From the NCBI GenBank assembly GCA_015056625.1, contig SVFY01000014.1, positions 1 to 64,000 on the forward strand: a DNA stretch of 64,000 bases, given 5' to 3'. Positions 37,830 through 46,936 of the stretch are shown here, piece by piece. Source of the stretch: Butyrivibrio sp. Its GTDB lineage: Bacteria > Bacillota > Clostridia > Lachnospirales > Lachnospiraceae. Under the pieces are notes generated by a model. That model was not told the origin of the DNA. It did no database searches and saw only the letters and a list, made by a program, of their open reading frames with translations. Both the position numbers and the translations under genes were made by a program. The stretch's first letter is position 1. Each line of letters opens with the position of its first letter.

Positions 37830-39353
37830 ATGGCAAAAACAGCTAACAAATCCAGTAGAAAATGCGGTGTTTTACTACCAATCTTTTCACTTTCATCTGA
37901 GTACGGAATAGGTACTTTTTCAAAAGAAGCCTATGACTTTGTGGACTTTTTGGAGGAGGCAGGACAGAGCTATTGGCAGCTTTTGCCACTGGGACCTACT
38001 AGCTATGGTGACTCTCCATATCAGTCTTTTTCTACATTTGCAGGCAATCCATATTTCATCGATATCAATACTCTGATAGAAGAAGGGCTTCTTACTAAAA
38101 AAGAAGCAGATAAGTATGACTTTGGTGGCAGCGAGGAGTATATCGATTATGAAAAGATATATGACTCAAGGTTCAAACTCCTTAAAACTGCCTATGATAA
38201 TTTCATCAAGAAGAGTAAATCTTTAGCAGACAGAGCCAAGAAGTTTGAGGCATATAAAAAGAGCCGTGACAATTTCTGGCTTGCTGACTATGCTCTTTTC
38301 ATGGCGCTTAAAAACGAAAATGGCGGCAGAAGCTGGAATACCTGGGAAGAGGGTGTAAGGCTAAGGAAGCCTTCTGCGATCAAGGCAGCTAAGGAAAAGT
38401 ACAAGGAAGAGATAGATTTTTACTGCTTCCTTCAGTTCCTTTTCTCTGAACAGTGGAGTAAGCTCAAGGCTTACGCCAACAAGAAGGGCATTGATATCAT
38501 CGGAGATATTCCTATCTATGTAGCTTTTGACAGTTCTGATACCTGGGCTAATCCTGAGCTGTTCTATCTTGATAAAAACAACGAACCTGTTGAAGTTGCA
38601 GGATGTCCTCCGGATGCATTTTCAGCAACAGGCCAGCTCTGGGGCAACCCGCTGTACAAGTGGGATTACCACGAGAAGACTGGTTTTAAGTGGTGGCTTA
38701 AGAGAATTGCCCACTGCTACAAGATCTATGATGTTGTCAGGATCGATCACTTCAGAGGCTTCGATGAGTACTACGCAATTCCTTATGGAAATCCTACAGC
38801 AGAGAAGGGCAGATGGAGAAAGGGACCAGGCTACAAGCTCTTTGATGCTATGAAGAAGGAGCTGGGAGAGAAAAGAGTCATCGCTGAGGATTTGGGATTT
38901 TTGACAGAGTCAGTAATAAAACTTGTTAAGAGAACCGGATATCCAGGCATGAAGATATTGCAGTTTGCCTTTGACTCAAGGGAAGAGAGCGATTACCTTC
39001 CACATAATTACGTTAAGAACTGCATTGTTTATACTGGAACACACGACAATGACACCACAAGAAACTGGTTTGATAATCTTCCAAGAGCCGACAAGAAGTT
39101 CTGCAAGGAATACCTTGGCATCAAGAAGAGCAGCGACGCTGTGTGGGCTGTAATAAGATCAGCATTTGCAAGTGTGTCAGATACTGTTATAATTCCAATG
39201 CAGGACTATCTTGAACTGCCAGGATATGCAAGGATCAACACCCCATCAACACTGGGCGGCAACTGGGTATGGCGTCTTAAGAAGGATGCTCTTACAAAAG
39301 AGGTTGCTGGTAAGATGAACGACTTTGCAAGAATATACAGGAGATTACCATAA
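37830..39353 (+). CDS. malQ: 4-alpha-glucanotransferase (amylomaltase)
   Basis: MalQ disproportionates malto-oligosaccharides. The 507-residue GH77 protein has GDSPYQSFSTFAGNPYFID, the nucleophile Asp in VRIDHFRGF, the acid Glu in IAEDLGFL and THDNDTT. AAGGAG is eight bases before the ATG at 37830; an ATG at 37824 is too close. The gene is followed four bases later by its probable LacI regulator. Confidence 0.97.
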   Translation: MAKTANKSSRKCGVLLPIFSLSSEYGIGTFSKEAYDFVDFLEEAGQSYWQLLPLGPTSYGDSPYQSFSTFAGNPYFIDINTLIEEGLLTKKEADKYDFGGSEEYIDYEKIYDSRFKLLKTAYDNFIKKSKSLADRAKKFEAYKKSRDNFWLADYALFMALKNENGGRSWNTWEEGVRLRKPSAIKAAKEKYKEEIDFYCFLQFLFSEQWSKLKAYANKKGIDIIGDIPIYVAFDSSDTWANPELFYLDKNNEPVEVAGCPPDAFSATGQLWGNPLYKWDYHEKTGFKWWLKRIAHCYKIYDVVRIDHFRGFDEYYAIPYGNPTAEKGRWRKGPGYKLFDAMKKELGEKRVIAEDLGFLTESVIKLVKRTGYPGMKILQFAFDSREESDYLPHNYVKNCIVYTGTHDNDTTRNWFDNLPRADKKFCKEYLGIKKSSDAVWAVIRSAFASVSDTVIIPMQDYLELPGYARINTPSTLGGNWVWRLKKDALTKEVAGKMNDFARIYRRLP

Positions 39354-39357
39354 ATAA

Positions 39358-40386
39358 ATGTCAGAGATCACTATAGTTGAAATAGCCAGGCGGTGCGGCG
39401 TTGGAGTCAGCACCGTCTCAAGGGCTATCAATAACCACTCAGATATCAATCCTGAGACCAAAAAGAGAATAATGGCTGTTATCAAGGAGACGGGTTACAT
39501 CCCCAATAACAGTGCGAGAAACCTAAAGAGAACTGATGCCAAGTGTATTGCGGTTCTGGTCAAGGGTATCACCAACCCATTCTTTGCACCAATGATAGAG
39601 GTGGTTGAGCAGGAAGTTGATAAGAGGGGATATGCACTGGTTCTTCGCCACGTTGAGGCCTATGAGAACGAGGTGGATGTGGCTCTTGAGCTTGAAAAAG
39701 AAAAGAGGCTCAGGGGCATTATCTTCATGGGCGGAAGTGCCAAGCACCCGGCAGACAAGATGAAGCAGATCGGTGTTCCATTTATCTTTACCACCATCGG
39801 ATCTGACATATCTGAGGATTTTAACAGAAACGCCTACTCTACAGTTTCTGTGGATGATGAAAAAGAGAGCTTTAAGATGGTATCCCACCTGATCGAGATG
39901 GGACACAAAAAGATCGCCATCATGGCTGAGGGAAGCGATACTCCTTCAGTAGTACAGCTTCGTCTAAAAGGATATCTCAAGGCCCTTAAGGCTGCTGGTA
40001 TCAAAGTGAACAACAACCTTATAAGGTACGTTGACCAGAGGATCTACACCATGGCCAACGGCTATGACACTGCAAAAGCCCTTATTGAATCGGGCGAAGA
40101 GTTTACAGCTCTTTACTGCATTTCAGATGTACTGGCTATTGGTGCACTGAGAGCCTTTGCAGATGCAGGACTAAAGGTGCCTGAAGATGTCAGTGTTGCT
40201 GGCTTTGACGGACAGGAACTCTCACAGTACTGTATACCGAGGCTTACAACCATCAGACAGCCACTTGTTGATATTTCAAAAGAGACCATAAGGCTCATCT
40301 TTGATATTATTGACAAGGAGAGTGGTCATAGGCATATAATATTCCCTGGTGAACTAATTGAAGGAGAATCAACCAGGAAAATATAA
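39358..40386 (+). CDS. LacI family regulator of the malQ locus
   Basis: The 342-residue protein has an N-terminal helix-turn-helix (TIVEIARRCGVGVSTVSRAINNHSDI) and hinge, and a sugar-binding sensor domain. It starts four bases after the malQ stop, so translation is probably coupled. The GTTACCGGTAAC palindrome before malQ is its likely site. It would answer to maltose-type sugars by context. Confidence 0.92.
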   Translation: MSEITIVEIARRCGVGVSTVSRAINNHSDINPETKKRIMAVIKETGYIPNNSARNLKRTDAKCIAVLVKGITNPFFAPMIEVVEQEVDKRGYALVLRHVEAYENEVDVALELEKEKRLRGIIFMGGSAKHPADKMKQIGVPFIFTTIGSDISEDFNRNAYSTVSVDDEKESFKMVSHLIEMGHKKIAIMAEGSDTPSVVQLRLKGYLKALKAAGIKVNNNLIRYVDQRIYTMANGYDTAKALIESGEEFTALYCISDVLAIGALRAFADAGLKVPEDVSVAGFDGQELSQYCIPRLTTIRQPLVDISKETIRLIFDIIDKESGHRHIIFPGELIEGESTRKI

Positions 40387-40601
40387 TGAGTGAAGAAATA
40401 TTTGAATACGAAGGCTATACAGGGTCAGTTAACCACGACAGGAAGGCTGACTATTACACAGGTGAGGTCACCATTGACGGGAGGATCTACACCTATGAAG
40501 GAGATTCTCTAGAGGAGCTTCGCGAGGATTTTGAGGATATCATTGATTCCATCATCGCCTTTGACGAGATGGGAGATGACGAAGACCCTGAGGAGGACTG
40601 A
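40386..40601 (+). CDS. HicB-like domain protein
   Basis: The 71-residue protein has the HicB-like pattern YYTGEVTIDGRIYTYEGDSLEELREDFEDIIDSII. HicB proteins are usually antitoxins of HicA, but no HicA-like gene is adjacent, so this is an orphan. Its start codon overlaps the previous stop by one base (TAATG). The C terminus is very acidic. Confidence 0.6.
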   Translation: MSEEIFEYEGYTGSVNHDRKADYYTGEVTIDGRIYTYEGDSLEELREDFEDIIDSIIAFDEMGDDEDPEED

Positions 40602-40606
40602 CGTTT

Positions 40607-41389
40607 ATGAAAGACGCACTGGACATTTTTCTTAAGTATGTGCTGCCCTTTATAGCCGCATATCTTATAAATATAGTGATGAACAAGTTCCTTAGCAAAG
40701 AGTTTCTAAGGGGCAAGATTCATCTTATTTTTTTGAAGGGCATTATTCTTGCTGTGATATGGGCAGCTGCTGCTCTGACTGCGCTTAGCGGTATTCCTGC
40801 TTTTGAAAAAACATGGGAGACAGCCATTGCTTCATCGGGAATAGCTGCTGTTGTTCTGGGTCTTGCAGCCCAGTCAACTCTTGCAAATGTGTTTGCAGGG
40901 ATAGCTCTTTCTGCATCAAGTTCAAGGCCTTTTGATATTGGTGACAGGATCAAGATCGACAACTATGATCCTGGATTTGTTGAGAACATCACACTTCGTC
41001 ACACGGTCATCAAGACCTATCAGAACGAGATCATCTATATTCCCAATTCAATTGCAGGTGCTTCGACCATAGTAAACTACACTCAGGAGGACTCTTTTTC
41101 CTATCCTATCAGAGTGCAGGTTGCCTATGGCACGGACATGGACAAGGCAATGAATGTTATGGCAAGCGCCATCTATTCTCATCCCAAGCACTATGGCGTA
41201 AGACCGGCGGTGCTTTGCAAGAGCTGCGACGACAGCGGAGTTACTCTCCAGGCTCTTGTTGAGACCAAGGACTTTAAGGACAATCCAAGAGCCTGCTCTG
41301 AGTGTCTTGTGGAGATCATGAAGCGCTTCAAGGAAGAGGGAATCGAGATTCCATACAACAAGCTGGTACTACTTAAAGGTGAAGAGTAA
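40607..41389 (+). CDS. Small-conductance mechanosensitive channel (MscS)
   Basis: The 260-residue protein has three predicted membrane helices, with pore-lining GIAAVVLGLAAQSTLANVFAG, then the MscS beta domain (RPFDIGDRIKIDN) and the C-terminal mixed domain. It releases solutes on osmotic downshift. Length is close to E. coli MscS. It lies six bases after the HicB-like gene. Confidence 0.93.
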   Translation: MKDALDIFLKYVLPFIAAYLINIVMNKFLSKEFLRGKIHLIFLKGIILAVIWAAAALTALSGIPAFEKTWETAIASSGIAAVVLGLAAQSTLANVFAGIALSASSSRPFDIGDRIKIDNYDPGFVENITLRHTVIKTYQNEIIYIPNSIAGASTIVNYTQEDSFSYPIRVQVAYGTDMDKAMNVMASAIYSHPKHYGVRPAVLCKSCDDSGVTLQALVETKDFKDNPRACSECLVEIMKRFKEEGIEIPYNKLVLLKGEE

Positions 41390-41410
41390 AACAATAAATG
41401 GGGGTTTATT

Positions 41411-42022
41411 ATGGGTAAGCTTTATTTCAGGTATGGAGCTATGGGGAGCTCTAAAACAGCCAATGCGCTGATGGTTCGCTACAACTATTTAGAGAAGGGA
41501 CAGAACTGCATTCTTCTAAAGCCCAAGACTGAAAACAGAGATGGCGAGATGGTGGTAAGATCCAGAATGGGACTGGAAGCCGAGTGCATCTTTGTGGAAG
41601 ATTTTTTGGATGAAGTTGTAAATGAATGGTTCACAAAAAAGAGCTCAGCATGGAAGAAACTGGACTGTGTTCTTGTAGATGAAGCACAGTTTTTAACTGA
41701 GGAGCAGGTAGACCTTCTTGCAGAGGTTGTTGATAAGTACGACCTCCCTGTTATCTGCTACGGACTTCGCACAGACTTTACCAGCCATCTCTTCTCAGGT
41801 TCCAAGCGCCTTATGGAGATTGCCAACTACATCGAGGAAGTTCCCACAGTATGCTGGTGCGGTCGCCGTGCCCACTTCAATGCCCGTGTATCAAACGGCA
41901 AGATTGTTCGCGACGGCGAGCAGATCATGATGGGCGGCAATGAATCCTACGTCTCTGTCTGCCGCAGACACTTCCTTTCAGGCGAAGTGGACGGCAAGAG
42001 AGAAAGAGATATACAGGAGTGA
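41411..42022 (+). CDS. tdk: Thymidine kinase
   Basis: The 203-residue type II thymidine kinase salvages thymidine. P-loop is YGAMGSSKT, the catalytic Glu lies in DEAQFL, and lasso-region zinc Cys are seen in VCWCGRRAHFNAR and SVCRRHF. GGGG-rich ribosome site precedes the start. A 60-bp palindrome follows the stop by three bases. Confidence 0.96.
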   Translation: MGKLYFRYGAMGSSKTANALMVRYNYLEKGQNCILLKPKTENRDGEMVVRSRMGLEAECIFVEDFLDEVVNEWFTKKSSAWKKLDCVLVDEAQFLTEEQVDLLAEVVDKYDLPVICYGLRTDFTSHLFSGSKRLMEIANYIEEVPTVCWCGRRAHFNARVSNGKIVRDGEQIMMGGNESYVSVCRRHFLSGEVDGKRERDIQE

Positions 42023-42025
42023 AAC

Positions 42026-42149
42026 TAAAACAAGACACGGGGACGGTTCTGCTGACATGGGGACGGTTCTACTGTCAGGTTTTATTTTGATAAAACCTGA
42101 CAGTAGAACCGTCCCCATGTCAGCAGAACCGTCCCCGTGTCTTGTTTTA
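42026..42149. repeat. 60-bp perfect palindrome of GGGGACGGTTC units
   Basis: Arms 42026-42085 and 42090-42149 are exact inverse copies around TTTG. Each arm has two direct units (GACACGGGGACGGTTCTGC and GACATGGGGACGGTTCTAC). It fills the gap between the converging tdk and EF-hand genes, and its right edge supplies the stop codon (TAA, 42147-42149) of the latter. Confidence 0.95.
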
Positions 42150-43199
42150 CAGGGCAGCCAGATCTACCTGCTGCACAGTTCCGACGCCTCCGCTCTCCCG
42201 AAGGAATACGCCTGAGGCTCTTGTCATAGCCTGCATGGCGAAGGAGCTTCCAAAGTGAGAATATTCAGTGTCGGCCTTGCCAAGGTGGATGGCTCCAACG
42301 TCAGCTTCTTTGAGACCCAGCAGGGTATCTGTTCCGTCTTCGTTTCTGATCCAGATCTTTAGCTGGTCGTAGATCTTGTCGTTTTCGTCGATCCAGCCGT
42401 TACCGTCCATATCATAGGCAGAAAGATCTTTAAAACCGTCCCCCGACTTTGTTCCAAAAAGTTCCGAGCCATCCCCGATCTTTCCGTCACCGTTTTTGTC
42501 AAGTGCCAGAAATCCTGAGCCCTCTCCCAGATTTGAAATTTCTTCTTCCTGCCCATCAGCGTCAAGGTCAAAGAAAAAGCTCTGATCGCTGATACTGGTC
42601 ACACCACTTCCCACATTGATAACAAGAGGATCAATAAGACTTACGGCGCTGGCTACATCGATTCCGGCGTATTCGCAGAGCCTTCTTGACATGGAGAAGT
42701 TGACTCCAAAGTCAATGACCCTGCCATCTTCTGTAAGAGCAGTGCCTGTGCCGCTAAAGGTTGTCTCCTCAGTTTCAATATGAGCAACCTCGATAGTGGT
42801 CTTTTTTACAAACATGTTGTCAGTCAGCATGTTTGCAGTGTTTGACAAGGTCTTTGCGTATCCCCTGCTCTGGCCATCGCCACCAAAGACCTGAAGGAGC
42901 TTTAAGATCCTTTCAAGGAGCATGTTTCTAAGCTCCATGATCTGATTCTCAAGACTTGAAATTTCTTTGGTCAGGTACTCTGACTTTGAGGGTTTAAGCG
43001 ACATGTAGCTGTCGCTGCTTATGGCCTCATCCTGGGAAGATGCATCTGAAAGCTCAAGCTGGTCCATTTTCTTTTCCTGGCTCTGAAGGCTTTCAAGGAA
43101 TGCGCTTCTTGTCATGGTCTGGGTCTTCATGGTCACGCTTTTTTCCTGGGTAAGATGGTGACTGGAGACCAGGTTTACGTTGCTTTGTGCAATTTTCAT
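42147..43199 (-). CDS. EF-hand-like calcium-binding protein
   Basis: The 350-residue protein has a coiled-coil N-terminal half (SEYLTKEISSLENQIMELRNMLLERILKLL) and a C-terminal part with EF-hand-type acidic loops: DLDADGQEEE, LDKNGDGKIGDGSELFG and YDMDGNGWIDENDKIYD. No signal peptide is seen. The family resembles bacterial proteins with the DGSELFG signature whose role is unclear. AAGGAGGT fits the start at 43199; an ATG 24 bases upstream lies before the ribosome site. The leader carries a terminator-like hairpin. Its stop lies inside the palindromic repeat. Confidence 0.8.
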   Translation of the reverse strand: MKIAQSNVNLVSSHHLTQEKSVTMKTQTMTRSAFLESLQSQEKKMDQLELSDASSQDEAISSDSYMSLKPSKSEYLTKEISSLENQIMELRNMLLERILKLLQVFGGDGQSRGYAKTLSNTANMLTDNMFVKKTTIEVAHIETEETTFSGTGTALTEDGRVIDFGVNFSMSRRLCEYAGIDVASAVSLIDPLVINVGSGVTSISDQSFFFDLDADGQEEEISNLGEGSGFLALDKNGDGKIGDGSELFGTKSGDGFKDLSAYDMDGNGWIDENDKIYDQLKIWIRNEDGTDTLLGLKEADVGAIHLGKADTEYSHFGSSFAMQAMTRASGVFLRESGGVGTVQQVDLAAL

Positions 43200-43235
43200 G
43201 GTACCTCCTTTGTGTTCAGGCAAAAGCCATTCTCT

Positions 43236-43374
43236 GAGGTGCGAACTGCCGCGCAGACGACAGTTTTTTCCACAAAAAATGGACCTTCACCCAGATGAAA
43301 GTTTACTCATCCCTGAAGATCCATGCTTTCCTTAGCTGTATTATATATATCGGTATTCGCAAAAAGAATCATTA
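43236..43374 (-). promoter_or_regulatory. Leader with terminator-like hairpin and possible sigma-28 promoter
   Basis: On the minus strand a stem pairs 43324-43314 with 43289-43279 (11 bp including one G-U) plus an inner GATGA/TCATC, and runs straight into TTTTTT. The wobble pair is only allowed in minus-strand RNA. Upstream, TAAT (43374-43371), 16 bases, ACCGATAT (43354-43347) resembles a sigma-28 promoter; TATAAT (43345-43340) offers a sigma-A alternative. A second stem (AACTG/CAGTT, near 43236-43264) follows. This could be an attenuator or a short RNA gene. Confidence 0.55.
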
Positions 43375-43441
43375 TAGAGCAAAAAAAAGTTTTAATTTTC
43401 AGATTTTTCAAGATTTTTAATATAAATTTAATCAGCATTGA

Positions 43442-43491
43442 CCCATTAATATGAGAAAATAAAATGGACGTAATATGAATAGATTAATGGG
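43442..43491. promoter_or_regulatory. Inverted repeat around the promoter of the MATE-phosphatase operon
   Basis: CCCATTAAT (43442-43450) and ATTAATGGG (43483-43491) are perfect inverse copies 32 bases apart. TTGACC (43438-43443), 16 bases, TAAAAT (43460-43465) form a plausible promoter between them. This looks like an operator pair. Confidence 0.5.
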
Positions 43492-43500
43492 TGGAATTAT

Positions 43501-44310
43501 ATGAAGGTAGCTTGCGTATCAATAGATATACTGCATCCGGTCCTTACAAGTTTATATGATTGTGGCTGTGAAATCATGAAGATTTTCACCTGCAAAACCG
43601 ATAATATTACTGAATTTAATATCAAGACCGTTGCTTTTGCAAAAGAGCATGACATCCCGCTGCAGATGGAGCGCATTACCAAGGGCGACCTCTATGACCT
43701 GGTGGCAGAGGGGTGTGATTTTGTGCTGGTTGGAGGGTACTACTATGTGATTCCTGTAATAGATGAGCTTCGGATCGTGAATACCCATCCAGCATATCTT
43801 CCAATAGGAAGGGGCGCATGGCCAATGCCGCTGACAATCCTTAAGGGCCTTACAGAGAGCGGGATCACAATGCACCGCATGACGCAGGGCCTTGATGAGG
43901 GGGACATCATCCTCAGGGAAAAAGTTCCTGTATATCCCGGCGATGATCTGCAAAAATTGACAATGAGACAAAACGACCTTATCCCTTCAATGGTTAAAAG
44001 GCTTGTTGAAGATTTTGATGAGCTATGGGACAATGCAGTCCCTCAGGACAATGCCATTGCAGAATACTGGGATATGCCAAAGGAGGATCAGTATACTGTC
44101 ACCAGCGATATGAATTTTGACAGCGCCGATCTTATTCTCAGAGCTTTTAAAGGCTATGAATGCTTTTATATTGATAACCAGAGCGGTGACAGGTTTGAGA
44201 TCATAGACGGTGTAGCATGCAAGTCTGAGGATGAAGCTCAATATCCATCAGATTCGCTTAAGATCAAGGATGGATACATTCTCTGTGAAAGGATGCGAAA
44301 GCTTCAATAA
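43501..44310 (+). CDS. Formyltransferase family protein
   Basis: The 269-residue protein has the formyltransferase N-terminal domain. Catalytic signature residues are kept: Asn and His in IVNTHPAYLPIGRGAWP and Asp in GLDEGDIIL. It is shorter than methionyl-tRNA formyltransferase and has a different C terminus, so it more likely formylates an amino sugar or another small amine, using formyl-tetrahydrofolate. It opens a four-gene operon with overlapping reading frames. Substrate unknown. Confidence 0.85.
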   Translation: MKVACVSIDILHPVLTSLYDCGCEIMKIFTCKTDNITEFNIKTVAFAKEHDIPLQMERITKGDLYDLVAEGCDFVLVGGYYYVIPVIDELRIVNTHPAYLPIGRGAWPMPLTILKGLTESGITMHRMTQGLDEGDIILREKVPVYPGDDLQKLTMRQNDLIPSMVKRLVEDFDELWDNAVPQDNAIAEYWDMPKEDQYTVTSDMNFDSADLILRAFKGYECFYIDNQSGDRFEIIDGVACKSEDEAQYPSDSLKIKDGYILCERMRKLQ

Positions 44311-45182
44311 TGGAACAATGTGATTTAAGAAGTATAGAATTGGACATGGCTGATACTATATCTTCACTGTATGAAAAGTATGGATACGGCGATAGTGCGC
44401 ATGCTTTTAATTCACTGTATATATGGGCGAAAGATATGGATATCAAAGCATATATAAGTCCTGAGCTTTATGCTGCAAAACTGGTTTCAAAGGGCGAGAA
44501 TACCTGGTTTTCACCTGTGGGCTGCGAGGAAGAAAAGAAAAGCTTTATTGCTGACAGGCTCAGGGAAAAAAATCTGGTATTCAGATATATGACCAAAGAG
44601 GACGCCAAATTTTTAAATGAGAATTTCCCCGGTGCTTTTGAGATCGAACCGGCTATAAATGACAGTGAATATGTATATGACAGAGATACCATAGAAAACC
44701 TGCCGGGAAAGGGACTTTCCAGAAAAAGAAGGTATGTAAAGCAGCTAAAAAAAGAACACACCTTTGAGATCAGAAAAATCAGCCCTGAAACCCTTCCGGA
44801 CATCAGATATATTTTGGGAATATGGCGCAGAAACAAGGATTACGACCCTGACTGCAATGACCAGGGTGCCCTTGAAGCCATGCTTTCATCTTATTCAGAC
44901 ATGAATATCGACGGAGTAGTCATATATATGGACAATGCTCCGTGCTCGGTAGCAGCCGGTTACTATCTGAGTGGCGACACCGTAGATGCTTGCCTTCAGA
45001 AGTCGGCGATAAACATATACGGTCTTCAGTACTTTGTCAGACAGGTCTTTTCATCATCTTTTCCTGAACAGGTAAAGTTTTATAACTATGAGGAAGATCT
45101 CGGCATTGAAGGCTTAAGACAGGCAAAAGAATTCATGCATCCATTTTCAATGGTTGATATGTACACAGGTAAACAGATATGA
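44310..45182 (+). CDS. DUF2156 acyl/aminoacyltransferase-like protein
   Basis: The 290-residue protein matches DUF2156, the GNAT-like domain found in the C terminus of MprF-type lysyl-phosphatidylglycerol synthases. Features are YIWAKDMDIKAYI, GLSRKRRYVKQLKKEH, and a second half with VVIYMDNAPCSVAAGYYLSGDTVDACLQKS and FYNYEEDLGIEGLRQAKEFMHP. It has no membrane helices. Its start overlaps the previous stop by one base (TAATG). It may transfer an amino acid or acyl group to a lipid or small molecule. Confidence 0.85.
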   Translation: MEQCDLRSIELDMADTISSLYEKYGYGDSAHAFNSLYIWAKDMDIKAYISPELYAAKLVSKGENTWFSPVGCEEEKKSFIADRLREKNLVFRYMTKEDAKFLNENFPGAFEIEPAINDSEYVYDRDTIENLPGKGLSRKRRYVKQLKKEHTFEIRKISPETLPDIRYILGIWRRNKDYDPDCNDQGALEAMLSSYSDMNIDGVVIYMDNAPCSVAAGYYLSGDTVDACLQKSAINIYGLQYFVRQVFSSSFPEQVKFYNYEEDLGIEGLRQAKEFMHPFSMVDMYTGKQI

Positions 45183-46936
45183 CAAAAGGAAAAGTATCGG
45201 AATTTACAAAGCAGATGTTTGCAAAGCAATACCTGCCGGCACTGTCCTCTGCAGTTGTACTGTCAGTGGCGGATATGGCAGATGCTCTGGTAGTCGGAAA
45301 CAGGATGGGAGCGACAGGACTTGCAGCAATTGCTTTTTCGATTCCCGTTTTCATGATCTACAACGTTATAATGCACTCCTTTGGCTTGGGTGGCGCGGTT
45401 TATTTTTCGGGCAGGATGTCCAAGGGAAAAGAAGATGAGGCCAAAGCCGATTATCACGGAATGCTTGCTACAGTTTTCGCTCTGGGAATCATCATCGCCA
45501 TTTTGGGAAATGTTTTTACGGAACCCATTACATCCATGCTTGGAGCCAGCGCTTCCAATCCGGAACTGTTTGGGGCTACAGCTGTATATTTGCGGATATT
45601 GTTCATAACGGCACCGTTCTTTTTCTTTTCCTACACAGTGGGATATTACATGAGAAATGATGATCTGGCCTGGGAGACTTCTATCGCTTCACAGATCGGA
45701 AACGGCTGCGATTTCTTTTTCAATATCATTCTTGTGCTGTTCTGCGGCATGGGAGTTATGGGAGCAGCTCTTTCAACCTTGCTGGGAGCCATTATAACCA
45801 GCGGTATAGAATTATTTTTCATTTATTACAAAAACTCACATTTGCGCATTCTTCCGATCAGATGCAGCTTCAGGAATGTGCTCAGGAATTTCAGGACCGG
45901 AGTATCATCCTGCATCTCGTACATATATACCTTCGTATTTATCCTGATAGCTAACAATGCTCTGTTCAGGATCGCGGGAGAGCTGGGAGTGGCTGTCTTT
46001 GAGATCGTTCAGAGCATAAGCTACATGATGACCTATGTGTTTAATGCGATAAGCATGGCTGCTCAGCCTATCCTGAGTACCTATGAGTCGGAGTGTAATT
46101 TTGAAGAAAGCGACAGGACTCAGGGACTTCTTAGAAATGTAACGGCAATCACCTCCGTTATCCTTATCGTATTCATAGCCGTCTTTGCGGAGCAGATTTG
46201 TACTCTGTTCGGATTGAGCGGGACGGAGGCGCTTGAATACGGAACTTATGCACTCAGAATGTTCTGCCTGTGTATCTTTTTTGCAGGGATCAATATATTA
46301 CAGGCCAATATCTATACCTCAAGAGGTATAGCAGTTCCGGCCTTTATCCTGACCAGCCTTCGAGGATTTGTGATAGTCATGCCGGTGATGCTCATCTGCA
46401 TAGCTATTGGTCAGAGGGCTTTTTGGTACACCTACTCTGTTACGGAAATAATCACCTGTCTGGTGATATTCATTTATCTGAAGTTCTTCTTAAAAGAGAC
46501 GAAGCGTGTGGACAAGGAGAGGATCTATTCGAAAACACTGCGGAGCAATTTAGAGGAACTCAATCAGATGCTTCCCCAGATCGAAGAGTTTTGCGAGAAA
46601 TGGGAAGCTGATATGAAGCAGATGTACTATGTTCAGATGACTGTTGAGGAGGTCTGCTCGGCCATTATCCAAAGTGGTTTTGCGGGAGCGGGACGGGATG
46701 AAGGCCTGATCCAGCTCACACTGATAGCCAACGGCCAGAAAGGATTTGCGCTGAACATCAGAGATAATGCAGTAAGTTTTAACCCTTTTGCGCTGGATAA
46801 AAAGAGCCTTGAAGACTTTGACGATTCTTCTGCAGAGGATTTTAACGCTCTTGGAATGGATATTATAAAACAAAAAGCAAAATCTTTTTATTACAGAAGA
46901 TATCAGGGATTCAATACGATGGTGGTGAAGATATGA
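45179..46936 (+). CDS. MATE family transporter fused to an RsbW-like ATPase domain
   Basis: The 585-residue protein has a MATE/MOP-type transporter of about 12 helices (residues 1-445; LSSAVVLSVADMADALVVGNRMG, FSYTVGYYMRNDD). A linker and a C-terminal HATPase_c domain of the RsbW anti-sigma kinase type follow (about 482-585). In that domain the N-box Asn is Ala495 (EEVCSAII) and the G1 box reads IRDNAVSFNP with Ala in place of Gly, so ATP binding is doubtful. GMDIIKQKAKSFYYRRYQGFN matches the G2 end. It overlaps its neighbours by four bases on both sides. The next gene encodes a SpoIIE-type phosphatase, the usual partner class of such domains. Confidence 0.9.
   Translation: MTKGKVSEFTKQMFAKQYLPALSSAVVLSVADMADALVVGNRMGATGLAAIAFSIPVFMIYNVIMHSFGLGGAVYFSGRMSKGKEDEAKADYHGMLATVFALGIIIAILGNVFTEPITSMLGASASNPELFGATAVYLRILFITAPFFFFSYTVGYYMRNDDLAWETSIASQIGNGCDFFFNIILVLFCGMGVMGAALSTLLGAIITSGIELFFIYYKNSHLRILPIRCSFRNVLRNFRTGVSSCISYIYTFVFILIANNALFRIAGELGVAVFEIVQSISYMMTYVFNAISMAAQPILSTYESECNFEESDRTQGLLRNVTAITSVILIVFIAVFAEQICTLFGLSGTEALEYGTYALRMFCLCIFFAGINILQANIYTSRGIAVPAFILTSLRGFVIVMPVMLICIAIGQRAFWYTYSVTEIITCLVIFIYLKFFLKETKRVDKERIYSKTLRSNLEELNQMLPQIEEFCEKWEADMKQMYYVQMTVEEVCSAIIQSGFAGAGRDEGLIQLTLIANGQKGFALNIRDNAVSFNPFALDKKSLEDFDDSSAEDFNALGMDIIKQKAKSFYYRRYQGFNTMVVKI

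Noticed and set aside
40386..40601. HicA-HicB toxin-antitoxin system
   Set aside because: No HicA-like reading frame lies on either side; only a HicB-like domain is present.
43236..43345. Cyclic di-GMP or other named riboswitch in the EF-hand gene leader
   Set aside because: The conserved GEMM core sequences are absent; only a terminator-like hairpin and one further stem are visible.
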